In this document: piece by piece, positions 38,865-47,895 of the stretch
Layout of the letters: every line of letters starts with the position of its first letter
Numbering within the stretch: the stretch's first letter is position 1
Assembly: GCA_023091735.1 (NCBI GenBank)
Contig: JALKBU010000289.1
Location: forward strand, 1-51,395
DNA: 51,395 bases
DNA from: Trichomonas tenax
Taxonomy: Eukaryota > Parabasalia > Trichomonadida > Trichomonadidae
Direction: 5' to 3'
The notes under the pieces: generated by a model
Databases searched by the model: none
What the model saw: the letters and a program-made list of their open reading frames with translations, nothing else
Told to the model about the DNA's origin: nothing
Translations under genes and position numbers: made by a program

Positions 38865-38979
38865 AAATTGAAAGGCGCAAAATTAGTGTAGCATCGTGCT
38901 TAACTTTTGAGCAATCTCTGAATGACTTTTGAGGGGCATTTTGTAAACCTCTCTACACTAATTTTGCGCCTTTCAATTT
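38865..38979. repeat. 27-bp perfect inverted repeat
   Basis: The left arm is 38865-38891 and the right arm 38953-38979, identical as reverse complements over all 27 bases, with a 61-base loop. The arms include AAAGGCGCAAAATTAGTG, unusually GC-rich for this region. A transcript would form a long hairpin. The structure could equally be the ends of a very small mobile element. No flanking target-site duplication was recognised. Confidence 0.85.
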
Positions 38980-40084
38980 TTCCTCTAAAACGTGCTTTAT
39001 TAAGAAAAATAGATTGTATAGTGCATACCATATATTAGTATTTATTAAAAATGATTCCAAAAATTTAAATTCTTGATTTTTTTTATTAAAAACCAATTAA
39101 AATAGATCAGCATATATTATTGATTGATATTGTGAGCTTTGGAACGATTTTAAATTATCAACTTTTTTTCAAAACAGCGAATTTTTCATTAAAAACATGT
39201 TCAAATGACTAAGCTCCATCTGCATATCAATATTATGATGTTTTTGATTATTTCTAGTATTCAATGATTAAAAGTGACAAATCTTTCAGTTCTCGTGTAT
39301 ATAGGCAAAATTGATTGAAACAAACAGTAATTCTAGGCTGCATTGACTCGATATATGCATGCTTGGGTGGGCTGAATAGCGTCTGGCTAAAAATTATTGA
39401 TTAATAATTACTCAAACTAAAGACACAATCTCAAGTAAGGAGCAGTTTATTTGATGTGATTAATGTACTGATGAATCAACAAAATATTCTAAAAATGATT
39501 GCAAATATGATCTTTTGATGAATTGTGGCAGGGTGCCAATAATTGATCAATGAGGTATTGCCCATATAGTCTCTGAGTTAGATCGATTGATGTTGACTTT
39601 CTAACTCAATAAATTAGTCGAAATACAACTAATTGTAAATTTGTTGAAGCTAGGCAATACCTTAGAATGTATTAATGAATATTGCATCAGAACTCTGCCT
39701 GGGTAGAAGGAAGCACTGACTCAGAATGCAAGATACACATATTTTTATAAAAACTTAAACGTGCCCATCTGGCATGTAAAGTTATTATATTTGTCTTTAT
39801 GACAATAAAATAAACTTACATGACAGATAAAATGATAGATTGACTGATTCTGACTAATAAATAATATTTATTGTCAGAATAATAATTACATGTCAAGCAT
39901 ATATTTGAAAATATTGTATTCTATATATGTTGTAATGTCAATTTGATCAATTAAAATCTAAAAATATTTCAATGCATTCAATAAATTGAGACAAATTTGG
40001 CAGCATTGATTTAGTGATATTTCTACTGTAAATGCTCTATAAAGCATTATTCTCATTTGTACGTTTTGCTTCTATCAAAAGTCA

Positions 40085-40111
40085 TTTGTAAACCTTTCAA
40101 CACTAATTTTG
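40085..40111 (+). repeat. Second copy of the inverted-repeat right-hand sequence
   Basis: Matches 38940-38966 with two mismatches in 27 bases (TTTGTAAACCT... then ACACTAATTTTG). This shows that the sequence including part of the right arm is dispersed, not unique. Confidence 0.7.
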
Positions 40112-41048
40112 AGACCACTATATTTTGCATATTCTCACATATACCTGCAAAACACTTATTCGAAAACAACCTCATTCTCGCCTATTTTTAGAATCGTGTC
40201 ACTTTTACACAAATTGCAGCAAAATTACCATTCAATTTTCTGATGCTCGATCAACTTGATGCAATTTAGGTGCACCAATCTTCACCGAATTTAGCAAACA
40301 AGTTTTCCATGGTCTAAAAATCAACTTCGCTCAATCAAATAACCAGGTATACAATCTATTTCTTAAAATCAGATTTAGAATTTCTTCATTCACGGTCAAA
40401 GTACGCAGTAATCAATAAATCAAAATGCCAGAGGTATCAGCGCTGATTTTTTATTTGATGGTTTGATAAAACAATATCAGAGCTTCTGAGTAAAGATTTA
40501 TCGGGAAGCATGTATAGTTATATGTACTTTTCATCATTAGAACTTAATATAATTTTTAATTTTTTACTGGTTGACATTAATAAATGAATAAGAGCTTTTT
40601 AATTCATATGTTTGCGATTATATTATAGTGCAGGATTAATCCCCAGAGAAAACGACGTATTTCTTAAACTTTTGAAAAAATATTGAACAATATCACACAT
40701 AATTTTCAGCGATATTGATCAAAGGGATATTGAAGTTATATTTGAATGCGCCTGTTATAGATGTTGGCATAGATAAGCAGCTTTAAAGACAAGTTAACGG
40801 AGTTTGAAATAGTTTATTGAAAATTAGAAATCATTTTGATGATGAAAAATTGTTCCATTTTATGAATATATACCGGTGTAAGAGTTTTAGTGCTCATTGT
40901 CGATAACTTTTTCATTGGAAGTCTACTTATTTTTTGCAAAAACTCCACCGTAGCCTCCACAGAGTCCAAAAATGCAATATTTTGCAAATTGAAAGAATTT
41001 TATTTTTTCTGAGTTTTATTTCATTTTTTTGTACGTTAACGTTCTTAA

Positions 41049-41894
41049 ATGGAAATTGTTCCGTTTAGTGACTATCGCCCATCCATGTCTAAAAACGTGT
41101 TGCTTGTGAACAATCCGTTAGGTGCTCACAGGCCGACAACTTACAATCTCCCCTATGACGAATTTAGATATGGAATTCGCACAAAGAAAGGAGATTCCGT
41201 CGCAGACTGTTTCGATTGGCCTGACCCACCTCGCGAGCGTCCGAAGCGCGGACAGTCTACAATGGGAGTCTCAGAAAGATCAATTTCGCCACCAAAAACT
41301 CCAAGACGCGAATTATCATCGATTTGCCCTCCGTCCGATCCAGAGCCTGCTAAACCTGTCAAGGAGAAGCCGAAGATCGAAATGATGACGTTAGTCGAAA
41401 GAACGCTCGGTGCACCAGCAACATCTCGCCCATTATCAAATAAAAGCAATCGAGACTTCATTTCTACGAACAAGGCCGCCCTCGATGCCGGCTGTGTCAC
41501 TGCTAGAGACTTCCGCGAGTTCAAGGAAGAGAATTATATTCCAATGAAGCAGAAGACGAAGAACGGCCAAAAGGCAAAACAGGTTCACGAAAGGAAAGTT
41601 AAGGATATGGTGCACGGCATTTCAACACCTGTTGTTAGCGAGATCAAAGATTGTTTGACTTACAAGACGCTCAATGATGCATTGGATAGAGCTGTTAGAA
41701 CAAGAGAGATTCAGGCTGAGAGAACAAGAGCTAAAACAGCAAGGCGTCCAACTTTCAAGAAAGCTTCTCGCTCAACACGTGCTTCACGTGGCCATACAGT
41801 CAAGCCACCGCCACCACCAAGCGAAGCTGACACATTCAGGATGAAGAAGTTCAAAGATATTGATCACTACAAGATTGTTGACTATTGGGAGTAA
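41049..41894 (+). CDS. CFAP77-like axonemal protein
   Basis: A 281-residue basic protein resembling cilia- and flagella-associated protein 77, a microtubule inner protein of the doublet B-tubule. Three signatures match. NPLGAHRPTTYNLPYDEFRY (22-41) corresponds to the 'YNLP..F.YG' opening. NRDFISTNKAALDAGCVTAR (134-153) is the central helix motif. VKDMVHGISTPVVSEI (184-199) is the 'YGISTRPS' segment. Residues 62-130 form a Pro/Ser/Lys linker, longer than I remember in animal homologues. The C-terminus is Arg/Lys/Ala-rich, ending in a short aromatic tail (DHYKIVDYWE). There is no membrane segment. The dynein heavy chain in this window is a plausible functional partner. The ATG is preceded by TCATTTTTTTG about 20 bases upstream. 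Confidence 0.75.
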   Translation: MEIVPFSDYRPSMSKNVLLVNNPLGAHRPTTYNLPYDEFRYGIRTKKGDSVADCFDWPDPPRERPKRGQSTMGVSERSISPPKTPRRELSSICPPSDPEPAKPVKEKPKIEMMTLVERTLGAPATSRPLSNKSNRDFISTNKAALDAGCVTARDFREFKEENYIPMKQKTKNGQKAKQVHERKVKDMVHGISTPVVSEIKDCLTYKTLNDALDRAVRTREIQAERTRAKTARRPTFKKASRSTRASRGHTVKPPPPPSEADTFRMKKFKDIDHYKIVDYWE

Positions 41895-42185
41895 CTCATC
41901 TCAATCTTAATACGGCAACTATTGTAATACATACACCCGATATACTGCCTTGTTTGCTGAAAATTAAATTATTTTAATAAATTTGATTTTTATATAACAA
42001 TTCTATAAGTATTTTTCCCTTAAGAGGGCCTCTGCATATCTATTATCAAGTATTTGTAAGGATAACAATGAATAACGAAAAATAAAATTATAAAAATGAG
42101 AAAAGCAAACAGAAAAAGTACTATGTATTTGACCGGTTTGTGGATTAGAGCATTAGTAATGATACATTGAGATGAAATGATAAAA

Positions 42186-42911
42186 TTATTTCATTGAAAT
42201 ATGTTCTCTTGTCGCCCATTCAATAAGTTTGTTGCGGGCCGGTTCTGGAGCACTTTCCATAGATCTTCTGAAAAGACAACTCGATAATTTCATCATATTA
42301 TTGACTGGTGTTGTTCTCAAGTTCATCAGTTCTCTTTGGAGAACTTTTTGGATGAGCTCTTCTGCTGGCAATGCTTGTGTCCAATATTGGCGCTTAGCTA
42401 TCTGAGAAATTGTTGAACTAAATAAATCGAACGTTTCTCCAAGTAACATATCGCAGAAATCAGACAAACTTGCAAACTTCGAATTACTGTATAATTTCTC
42501 AGAGAGATCAAGCAAATCTCCGTGAAGGATTCCGATTTGTGTTAAAGATTTTGTGTTTGTGAGCTCAAAAAACTTTGATTGAGCAAGCAGCAAGTACTTT
42601 CTAATGATATGCTCCTGTATTGTGTCATCATTTCCATGTGTAAACGAATGTAATAACTGTGAATATAATTCTGAATGTTCTTGTGCTGCGTTATCATCAG
42701 GGAAAAGAACATCAGCGTGAGAAATTTGTGAGAGGATTATGAATTTTTCTTGATCAATGTGCGGATTTTCAATTTGAATACTTGGAATGTAAGGATTACA
42801 TGGATTATCTATTTGGTTATAACGAGGAATCGGAAAATTACGTCTAAGAGCTTCTTCAGTCATTTGATCATGGGTTAAATCATCGCTCATAACAACAACA
42901 TTTCTTGTCAT
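42186..42911 (-). CDS. Hypothetical helical protein
   Basis: A 241-residue, mildly acidic protein of unknown function, predicted mainly helical from residue 50 onward, without signal peptide, membrane span or known motif. The Pro/Asn-rich segment NPCNPYIPSIQIENPHIDQE (36-55) precedes the helical part. A helix-rich body (IGILHGDLLDLSEKLYSNSK, ALPAEELIQKVLQRELMNL) follows. A second ATG at codon 8 is possible, but the element AAAAAGCGACAATA touches the first ATG, as in SRP54 and TRAPPC2L. The frame is intact and codon use is like the housekeeping genes, so it is probably real. Confidence 0.65.
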   Translation of the reverse strand: MTRNVVVMSDDLTHDQMTEEALRRNFPIPRYNQIDNPCNPYIPSIQIENPHIDQEKFIILSQISHADVLFPDDNAAQEHSELYSQLLHSFTHGNDDTIQEHIIRKYLLLAQSKFFELTNTKSLTQIGILHGDLLDLSEKLYSNSKFASLSDFCDMLLGETFDLFSSTISQIAKRQYWTQALPAEELIQKVLQRELMNLRTTPVNNMMKLSSCLFRRSMESAPEPARNKLIEWATREHISMK

Positions 42912-42925
42912 TATTGTCGCTTTTT
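42912..42925 (-). promoter_or_regulatory. AAAAAGCGACAATA element abutting a start codon
   Basis: Coding-strand AAAAAGCGACAATA runs directly into the ATG at 42911. It differs from the SRP54 and TRAPPC2L elements by one transition (GTGACA to GCGACA) in the core. Confidence 0.4.
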
Positions 42926-43115
42926 ATTGTAAATACGTTTTTTAAAACAAACCACTTTTAGACATTAAATCTGAGTAAAATATAATCTAATAGTAATATA
43001 TGATCTAAATCATTAATTAGATTTTATTGATTATAGGCAGAAAGCAAAAAAAATAAAGAAGATAATGAAAAAACAAAAAAATTTGTTTTTGTTTTTTTAA
43101 GTTTTCTTTAGTTTT

Positions 43116-45194
43116 ATGGGAGCTTTACTAGAATACCGACAAAGGTTGATTACTTTTCTACCTGCATCGTGTAGATCGAGGTCAAAGAGTATCTCTCATA
43201 AGAAATTCTGGTTTTTGTTCATATTGTTCTTTTTTTTCATAGGAACAATATTTACTTTCCTATTTCTTCAAATTACAAAGCAATTCGATGTTAAATACGC
43301 ATCAGATGTTTTCAAATTAGACAAATCTTATCAAAAAATACTCCTAAACGAATCAAATAACACTTGGCTGAATATTATATCGAGTTTTCGTCAATCTGAC
43401 AACGATTTAATGAGCAAAATCAAATCTGCACTTGGAATACCTCCATATGCAATAAACAAAACCAATATGTGCATAAGGAGAGATTATTATTATTTAGAAT
43501 TTCTTCGATTGTTCGGGCTGAATCCTTTACATATGGATTACTCACTTCACTACACACTCATTATCGGCTCCAATAGCGTTGTTGGAAGAGCTGTCGTTAA
43601 TTCACTCAAAGAACAAAATAGACCTTATTTAGTGATAAATGGAACATCGACATTTGATTTCAAGGACAAAATAATGAAGAAAGTATTGGAAATAATAAAA
43701 ATAAAGTCAATTATTATCTGTGATTCAACGAATACTTACAGACACACATCAAGAAATGTATCATTTTACATACTGAGAGAGGATAGTCATCTTCTTGATG
43801 GCATAGTTCATCTGACACAGGATTGGGACGTAAATATTTCATTCGTTAAACTTCCTCAAGGTCAAGATACGGAAGACTTGATCATAAATAAGAGCTATTT
43901 CAAAATTATTCCAATTCCTTACTTCATTGATGAAGATTTTCCAGGAGATCCAAGAAATATTCTAATCAATTCTATTTCAGAGTGTTATTTGCGAAATAAA
44001 ACAACCATTGATTCTAACATTGACTTCAAGATATCATCGCTTTCTTCTAAACAAATTGGAAGATATATTCTCGAAAATCTAGATGGAGTGACAAATACTC
44101 AATTGCCACCACACAAAACAATTACAGTAGGCGATTTGATAAATAGTTTGAATCAAACATGTAATGTTACAGTTAATCATCATTCGATTCAAAATCTCAA
44201 TAAAAAAGAAACAGAATTACCAAAAGAATTCAGCAAATATCTATCATATAGGCCAAAGATATCTTCCAAACCATATGTTTCTATAGTCGTCGTTGGTAGG
44301 CATGATGGATTTTCAAAAGGATTCGAAAAACGTGCGCAAACATTCCTCGACGCAATTGGCGATATCACAGATGAAGTCCCTCTTGCAAATTATGAGATTG
44401 TATTTGTTGATTATGCGACACCTGAAGAAAATGAACCACTTTCGATAGTTTTTAAGATACCAGAGAACATGAAAGGAAAAATTCGATTTATCAAAGTCCC
44501 TGCACAAAACCACTACGATCTGACAATCAGACTGTACACAAAGATGAGCTTCTTCGAGTATATAGCGAAGAACATTGGCATCAGAAGAAGTTTCGGTGAT
44601 TTCATTCTCACGACGAATCCTGACAATATTTTATCATTTGATTTCTTCGACTCGATAGCGCGTGAAGATTTGAACAATGGTATCGTCTACAGAGCAATCA
44701 GATGGAGCATGAATGAGAATTACACATTAAGTAAGTATGAGGTTCTCAATCTCACGAAGCAGCCGGGATTGTTAAAGTTAACGAGTGATGTCAAAGCCCG
44801 CTGCCCAACAAACATGCAGAAAACAGTTTGGTTCACTAGTGTCGATTCCATCGAAAGGGAGGCCAATCCATGTGGTGCTGGTGACTTCGTTATGCTTTCT
44901 CGCGACATGTGGTTTGCGGTGAACGGATTCGATGAATATCCGGGAAATCTGAATGTTGATGCAGTGTTTCTTGGTAGGTTAATGAAGTTCGTTCCTGGAT
45001 ATGTTCGCTATGTGTTGAGAGCACCTATTGTTCATCAATACCACCCACGTCACAATATATTCCGACCAAATGTTCCAGATCATGAACACAAAATGAGAGA
45101 TTATGCTTGCTATGCATCATCTAAAGATCTCAGTACGTATGATAATGATAATTGGGGTCTTGGCGACTTAGTGTTTAACGAGACCCTTCTATAG
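43116..45194 (+). CDS. Type II membrane protein: Rossmann-like domain fused to a GT-A glycosyltransferase domain
   Basis: A 692-residue Golgi-type membrane protein. A short basic cytoplasmic tail is followed by one membrane span (31-52), giving type II topology. Residues about 145-385 resemble an NAD-dependent epimerase: HYTLIIGSNSVVGRAVVNSL (145-164), then a strand-helix pattern with IIICDSTNTYRH. However, the middle glycine of GxxGxxG is Ser and no YxxxK motif is seen, so it is probably not an active dehydrogenase. Residues 387-692 are a GT-A fold: SIVVVGRHDG (389-398), YEIVFVDYATPEENEP, the TTNPDN donor/metal region (499-504), and the GAGDFVMLSRDMW (587-599) and NLNVDAVFL motifs. Several N-glycosylation sites lie in the lumenal part. 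It probably makes surface or secreted glycans; donor and acceptor are unknown. Confidence 0.75.
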   Translation: MGALLEYRQRLITFLPASCRSRSKSISHKKFWFLFILFFFFIGTIFTFLFLQITKQFDVKYASDVFKLDKSYQKILLNESNNTWLNIISSFRQSDNDLMSKIKSALGIPPYAINKTNMCIRRDYYYLEFLRLFGLNPLHMDYSLHYTLIIGSNSVVGRAVVNSLKEQNRPYLVINGTSTFDFKDKIMKKVLEIIKIKSIIICDSTNTYRHTSRNVSFYILREDSHLLDGIVHLTQDWDVNISFVKLPQGQDTEDLIINKSYFKIIPIPYFIDEDFPGDPRNILINSISECYLRNKTTIDSNIDFKISSLSSKQIGRYILENLDGVTNTQLPPHKTITVGDLINSLNQTCNVTVNHHSIQNLNKKETELPKEFSKYLSYRPKISSKPYVSIVVVGRHDGFSKGFEKRAQTFLDAIGDITDEVPLANYEIVFVDYATPEENEPLSIVFKIPENMKGKIRFIKVPAQNHYDLTIRLYTKMSFFEYIAKNIGIRRSFGDFILTTNPDNILSFDFFDSIAREDLNNGIVYRAIRWSMNENYTLSKYEVLNLTKQPGLLKLTSDVKARCPTNMQKTVWFTSVDSIEREANPCGAGDFVMLSRDMWFAVNGFDEYPGNLNVDAVFLGRLMKFVPGYVRYVLRAPIVHQYHPRHNIFRPNVPDHEHKMRDYACYASSKDLSTYDNDNWGLGDLVFNETLL

Positions 45195-45914
45195 AGCTTA
45201 TTTTTATATATATATTTTGTTATGAATAAATATTACCGGAGAAACTAAATCTCAATTAATACTTTCATCATTGCACAAACGAATACCAAAAACTAAATGT
45301 CGTGAGATAAATCACGAGAAATTCAATAAATCATATCTTGAAGATCAATCTATTATATGGGATGGATAATTTTTAAATGGATTAAGTCATCAAAGACTTA
45401 AGTTGATTGTTTGCATTATCAAAAACTTATTTTGATTGTCTGCGTTATCAAAGACTTAAGCAATAGAATTTTTATAGTACATAGATTCTATCCACACCCA
45501 ACTATTTCTCCTATTATTTTCTAGTTTTGTCCTCTTTTTGGTTATAAGATATCAAGATACCAATCCTCTCGTGTTCATTTTTTAATTTTGTAATAATGCA
45601 TAAAAATGAAATTAATTTAATGCTAGAAATCTATATTTATTTAAGTTATAATAGTTCTGTAGATGCAATACCACTGAGAAATTTGATGGAAAAGTGAGAA
45701 CTTCATTTCTGCTGAAATCGTGATTACATGCACATACATCAATATCTATGTCCATGGCAGCCAGTTTACAGAATTGTTCCACATAAACTTATTTCAGGAT
45801 CTGCTTTTTATTAAATCGTTTCATTAAACAACACAATATCACCCTGTTATATCAATATTCAATGGAATATATCAAACATTCAAAATCATTTTATTTTATA
45901 TATTCTTTAGAAAT
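45195..45914. other. Intergenic with a 29-base tandem repeat
   Basis: AT-rich, no gene. About 2.4 copies of a 29-base unit beginning TCAAAGACTTA start at 45390, 45419 and 45448. The remainder holds nothing I can identify. Confidence 0.5.
45390..45460. repeat. 29-base imperfect tandem repeat
   Basis: Units start TCAAAGACTTA, TCAAAAACTTA and TCAAAGACTTA at exact 29-base spacing, with the interior TTGATTGTYTGCRTTA shared between the first two. Confidence 0.75.
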
Positions 45915-46865
45915 ATGTTGTGTTTGCATGCTTTAGCTTTTGTTTTTTGATCCCTCATCATGGAGAGGCCTCTCCTAGTGAAATATGGAGTTCATATTAC
46001 ACAATTGATTCACCTGGAACAAAAAAATCAGTTCCGTGTTCATCAATTGATAAAGTCTTTGTTTACATGTCTAACTTCGGGCATACAACTGGAATGTCAA
46101 TATATATCGAAGAAAAGCCAAATCTCGAGTTTTTGCACTCATCATGTAATTTTTATTATTGCAGCAGCGAAGAAGGTGCTAGCGCTGTTGGGATATACAG
46201 CTTTAAGTCTACTGTTCAAAGAAAAGCCTGCGAAAGTTATTGCAAAACTATTGGTGATAGAATTTTTTATTTTGCTCGAGTTGAAAAAGATTCAAACAAT
46301 CCAAACTATTTTTATGAGAACAATGTATATCTATGTGGTGAAGAAGATAAAGGAACAGCAACACTTGCGTTCTTTAATGGGAAAAAGTGTTCAGAATACA
46401 GCAATTTTAATTTCTATGACTTATTTAGAATCTAGCGCTGATTTTTCGAGTAACTACGACTCATATATCGAAAATTATGCGACAGATAACATTAGAATCT
46501 ATTCGAATGATTGTGAGCGTGTATTCTATCAATCGTATATTCACGAGAATGTCTGCAATGGTGAAGTTTTTAATGATCAATCGAATTATTCCATTGAATT
46601 AATTTGGTTTGATGAATGTTTTATGTCTGGTACAATATATGATGGTCAATATAAATCACACGGAGACTTTAGATGGGGTCAATCAGAACCCAATTTAATT
46701 GCTAATCCTTATCTTTCATGTCCCTATTTTGAGTCTGTTTTCAATAACCCATGTTTATATCCTCAATCGGGAGACAACAAGCAGAACACTAAAGATGAAA
46801 AGCACAGGTTCAGCCGCTTCATGCCATTAGCCTTATCGCGCGCTGTTGTTGAATCATTCATCTGA
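45915..46865 (+). pseudogene. Broken right-handed beta-helix (Pmp-like) protein gene, copy 3
   Basis: Starts as a signal-peptide-like MLCLHALAFVF from ATG 45915, which hits a stop at a T-run (about 45943). Shifting frame continues with PSEIWSSYYTIDSPG, then VFVYMSNFGHTTGMSIYI, LHSSCNFYYCSSEEGASAVG and ACESYCKTIGD, to a stop at 46435. A second shift resumes with SADFSSNYDSYIENYATDN and SNDCERVFYQSYIHENVCNG up to 46865. The order and spacing of W-x-x-YY, the C-x-F-x-x-C and G-rich turns match copies 1 and 2. Only two frame breaks are visible, so this is the youngest of the three. Sequencing error or programmed shifting is possible but not favoured. Confidence 0.65.
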
Positions 46866-47080
46866 TATTTAAAAATTCAGGTTCGAAACTGTTATTCAAA
46901 AAATATAACTCTGTCTATGTTTCCCTCAATATAGACCATATATTAGCAAACATTTGAATGGATGAAATACGAGATTAAAATTTGATCTTTTCAAAATTAA
47001 AAGATATGAAATCATGAGCATGATAAACAAATTGCATATATTATAGGAAAATTAACCCAATGTATTTTATCTCGATTTTT

Positions 47081-47126
47081 ATGACTTTTCAAATTGTGAT
47101 CAAAAAATTCCAAAATTATAAAGAAT
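47081..47126 (+). repeat. 46-base direct repeat, first copy
   Basis: Begins ATGACTTTTCAAATTGTG and matches 47192-47237 at 43 of 46 positions. Confidence 0.8.
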
Positions 47127-47191
47127 TAACATGAAATATGAATAATAGAGTTGATGCAATGCTGAAATAACGCTGTTAAAATAAAAAATTA

Positions 47192-47237
47192 ATGACTTTT
47201 CAAATTTTGATCAAAAAATTCGAAAATTATTAAGAAT
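47192..47237 (+). repeat. 46-base direct repeat, second copy
   Basis: Begins ATGACTTTTCAAATTTTG and lies 111 bases after the first copy. Confidence 0.8.
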
Positions 47238-47460
47238 GAATAAGAATTTTATTCAAAACAGTCGATTTAAAGATTATTTGACAGTATTTTGCCCAAAATT
47301 TCGAGACTTTTTAAATTTCAAATCAAAAAAGTAGGAGATTTTGAAACAAAAATACGAAAACTAGGGAATAAATCGCATGGAGAGATTAAACAACATCATT
47401 TTGTCAAAGTTTTTTGCCTGGCTTCAAAGAACCGTTTTAATCGTAATGGCCTTTTAAGAA

Positions 47461-47895
47461 ATGGGCAAATCCAAGGCATGCGGTCGTCTTGCAGCTCGCA
47501 AGCTTCGTCTTGCACACAAGGCTAACCTTTGGGCATCCACTAGCTACCGCCGCGCACACAACACATCCGTCTACAGAACACCACTCGAGGGCGCCGCCAT
47601 GGCCTCTGGTATCGTCGTCGGCAAGGTCGCCGTCGAAGCTAAGCAGCCAAACTCCGCCATTCGTAAGGCTGTCCGTGTTCAGCTCAAGAAGAACTCTAAG
47701 GTCATCACAGCCTTCGTTCCACGCGATGGTTCTCTTCGTTTGATCGACGATAACGACCGTGTTCTTATCGCTGGTATGGGCCGCTCTGGTCGTTCCGTCG
47801 GTGATCTTCCAGGATGCCGCTTCAAAGTCATCAAGGTTGCTGGTTTCTCACTCCTTGCTCTCTGGCTCGGCAAGAAGGAAAAGCCGCGTAGCTAA
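47461..47895 (+). CDS. RPS23: 40S ribosomal protein S23 (uS12)
   Basis: Decoding-centre protein of the small ribosomal subunit. The 144 residues match the family length. The conserved core is complete: a basic N-terminus ([16 protein letters not shown]), [20 protein letters not shown] with the KQPNSA loop whose proline is hydroxylated in other eukaryotes, [29 protein letters not shown], and the ending KKEKPRS. The start is the first ATG and gives the canonical N-terminus. Codon use is strongly biased (GTC, CGT, AAG), as in CCT2 and unlike its AT-rich surroundings. The stop is TAAA. Two copies of ribosomal genes are common in protists, so this may not be the only one. Confidence 0.97.
   Translation: MGKSKACGRLAARKLRLAHKANLWASTSYRRAHNTSVYRTPLEGAAMASGIVVGKVAVEAKQPNSAIRKAVRVQLKKNSKVITAFVPRDGSLRLIDDNDRVLIAGMGRSGRSVGDLPGCRFKVIKVAGFSLLALWLGKKEKPRS

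Larger units (their letters stand above)
38270..41048. other. 2.8-kb gene-free region with repeats
   Basis: The longest gene-free stretch in the window, between divergent cyclase-family and CFAP77-like genes. It holds a 27-bp perfect inverted repeat (38865-38979) and five copies of a short motif around AATTGAAARGTTTACA. There is no open frame over 60 codons with coding character. Only the outer few hundred bases are likely promoter. Confidence 0.6.
46866..47460. other. Intergenic with direct repeats, RPS23 promoter side
   Basis: AT-rich. It holds a 46-base direct repeat (47081-47126 and 47192-47237, three mismatches) and a weaker third relative near 47300. The last bases before RPS23 read GGCCTTTTAAGAA, with no TCA-Y initiator next to the ATG. 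A CCTTT-type element is used by some trichomonad genes, so this may be the functional start element. Confidence 0.5.

Noticed and set aside
45960..46435. Alternative plus-strand frame overlapping the third beta-helix gene
   Set aside because: In this part the other frame carries the family motifs; only the portion after about 46436 of this frame is family-like.
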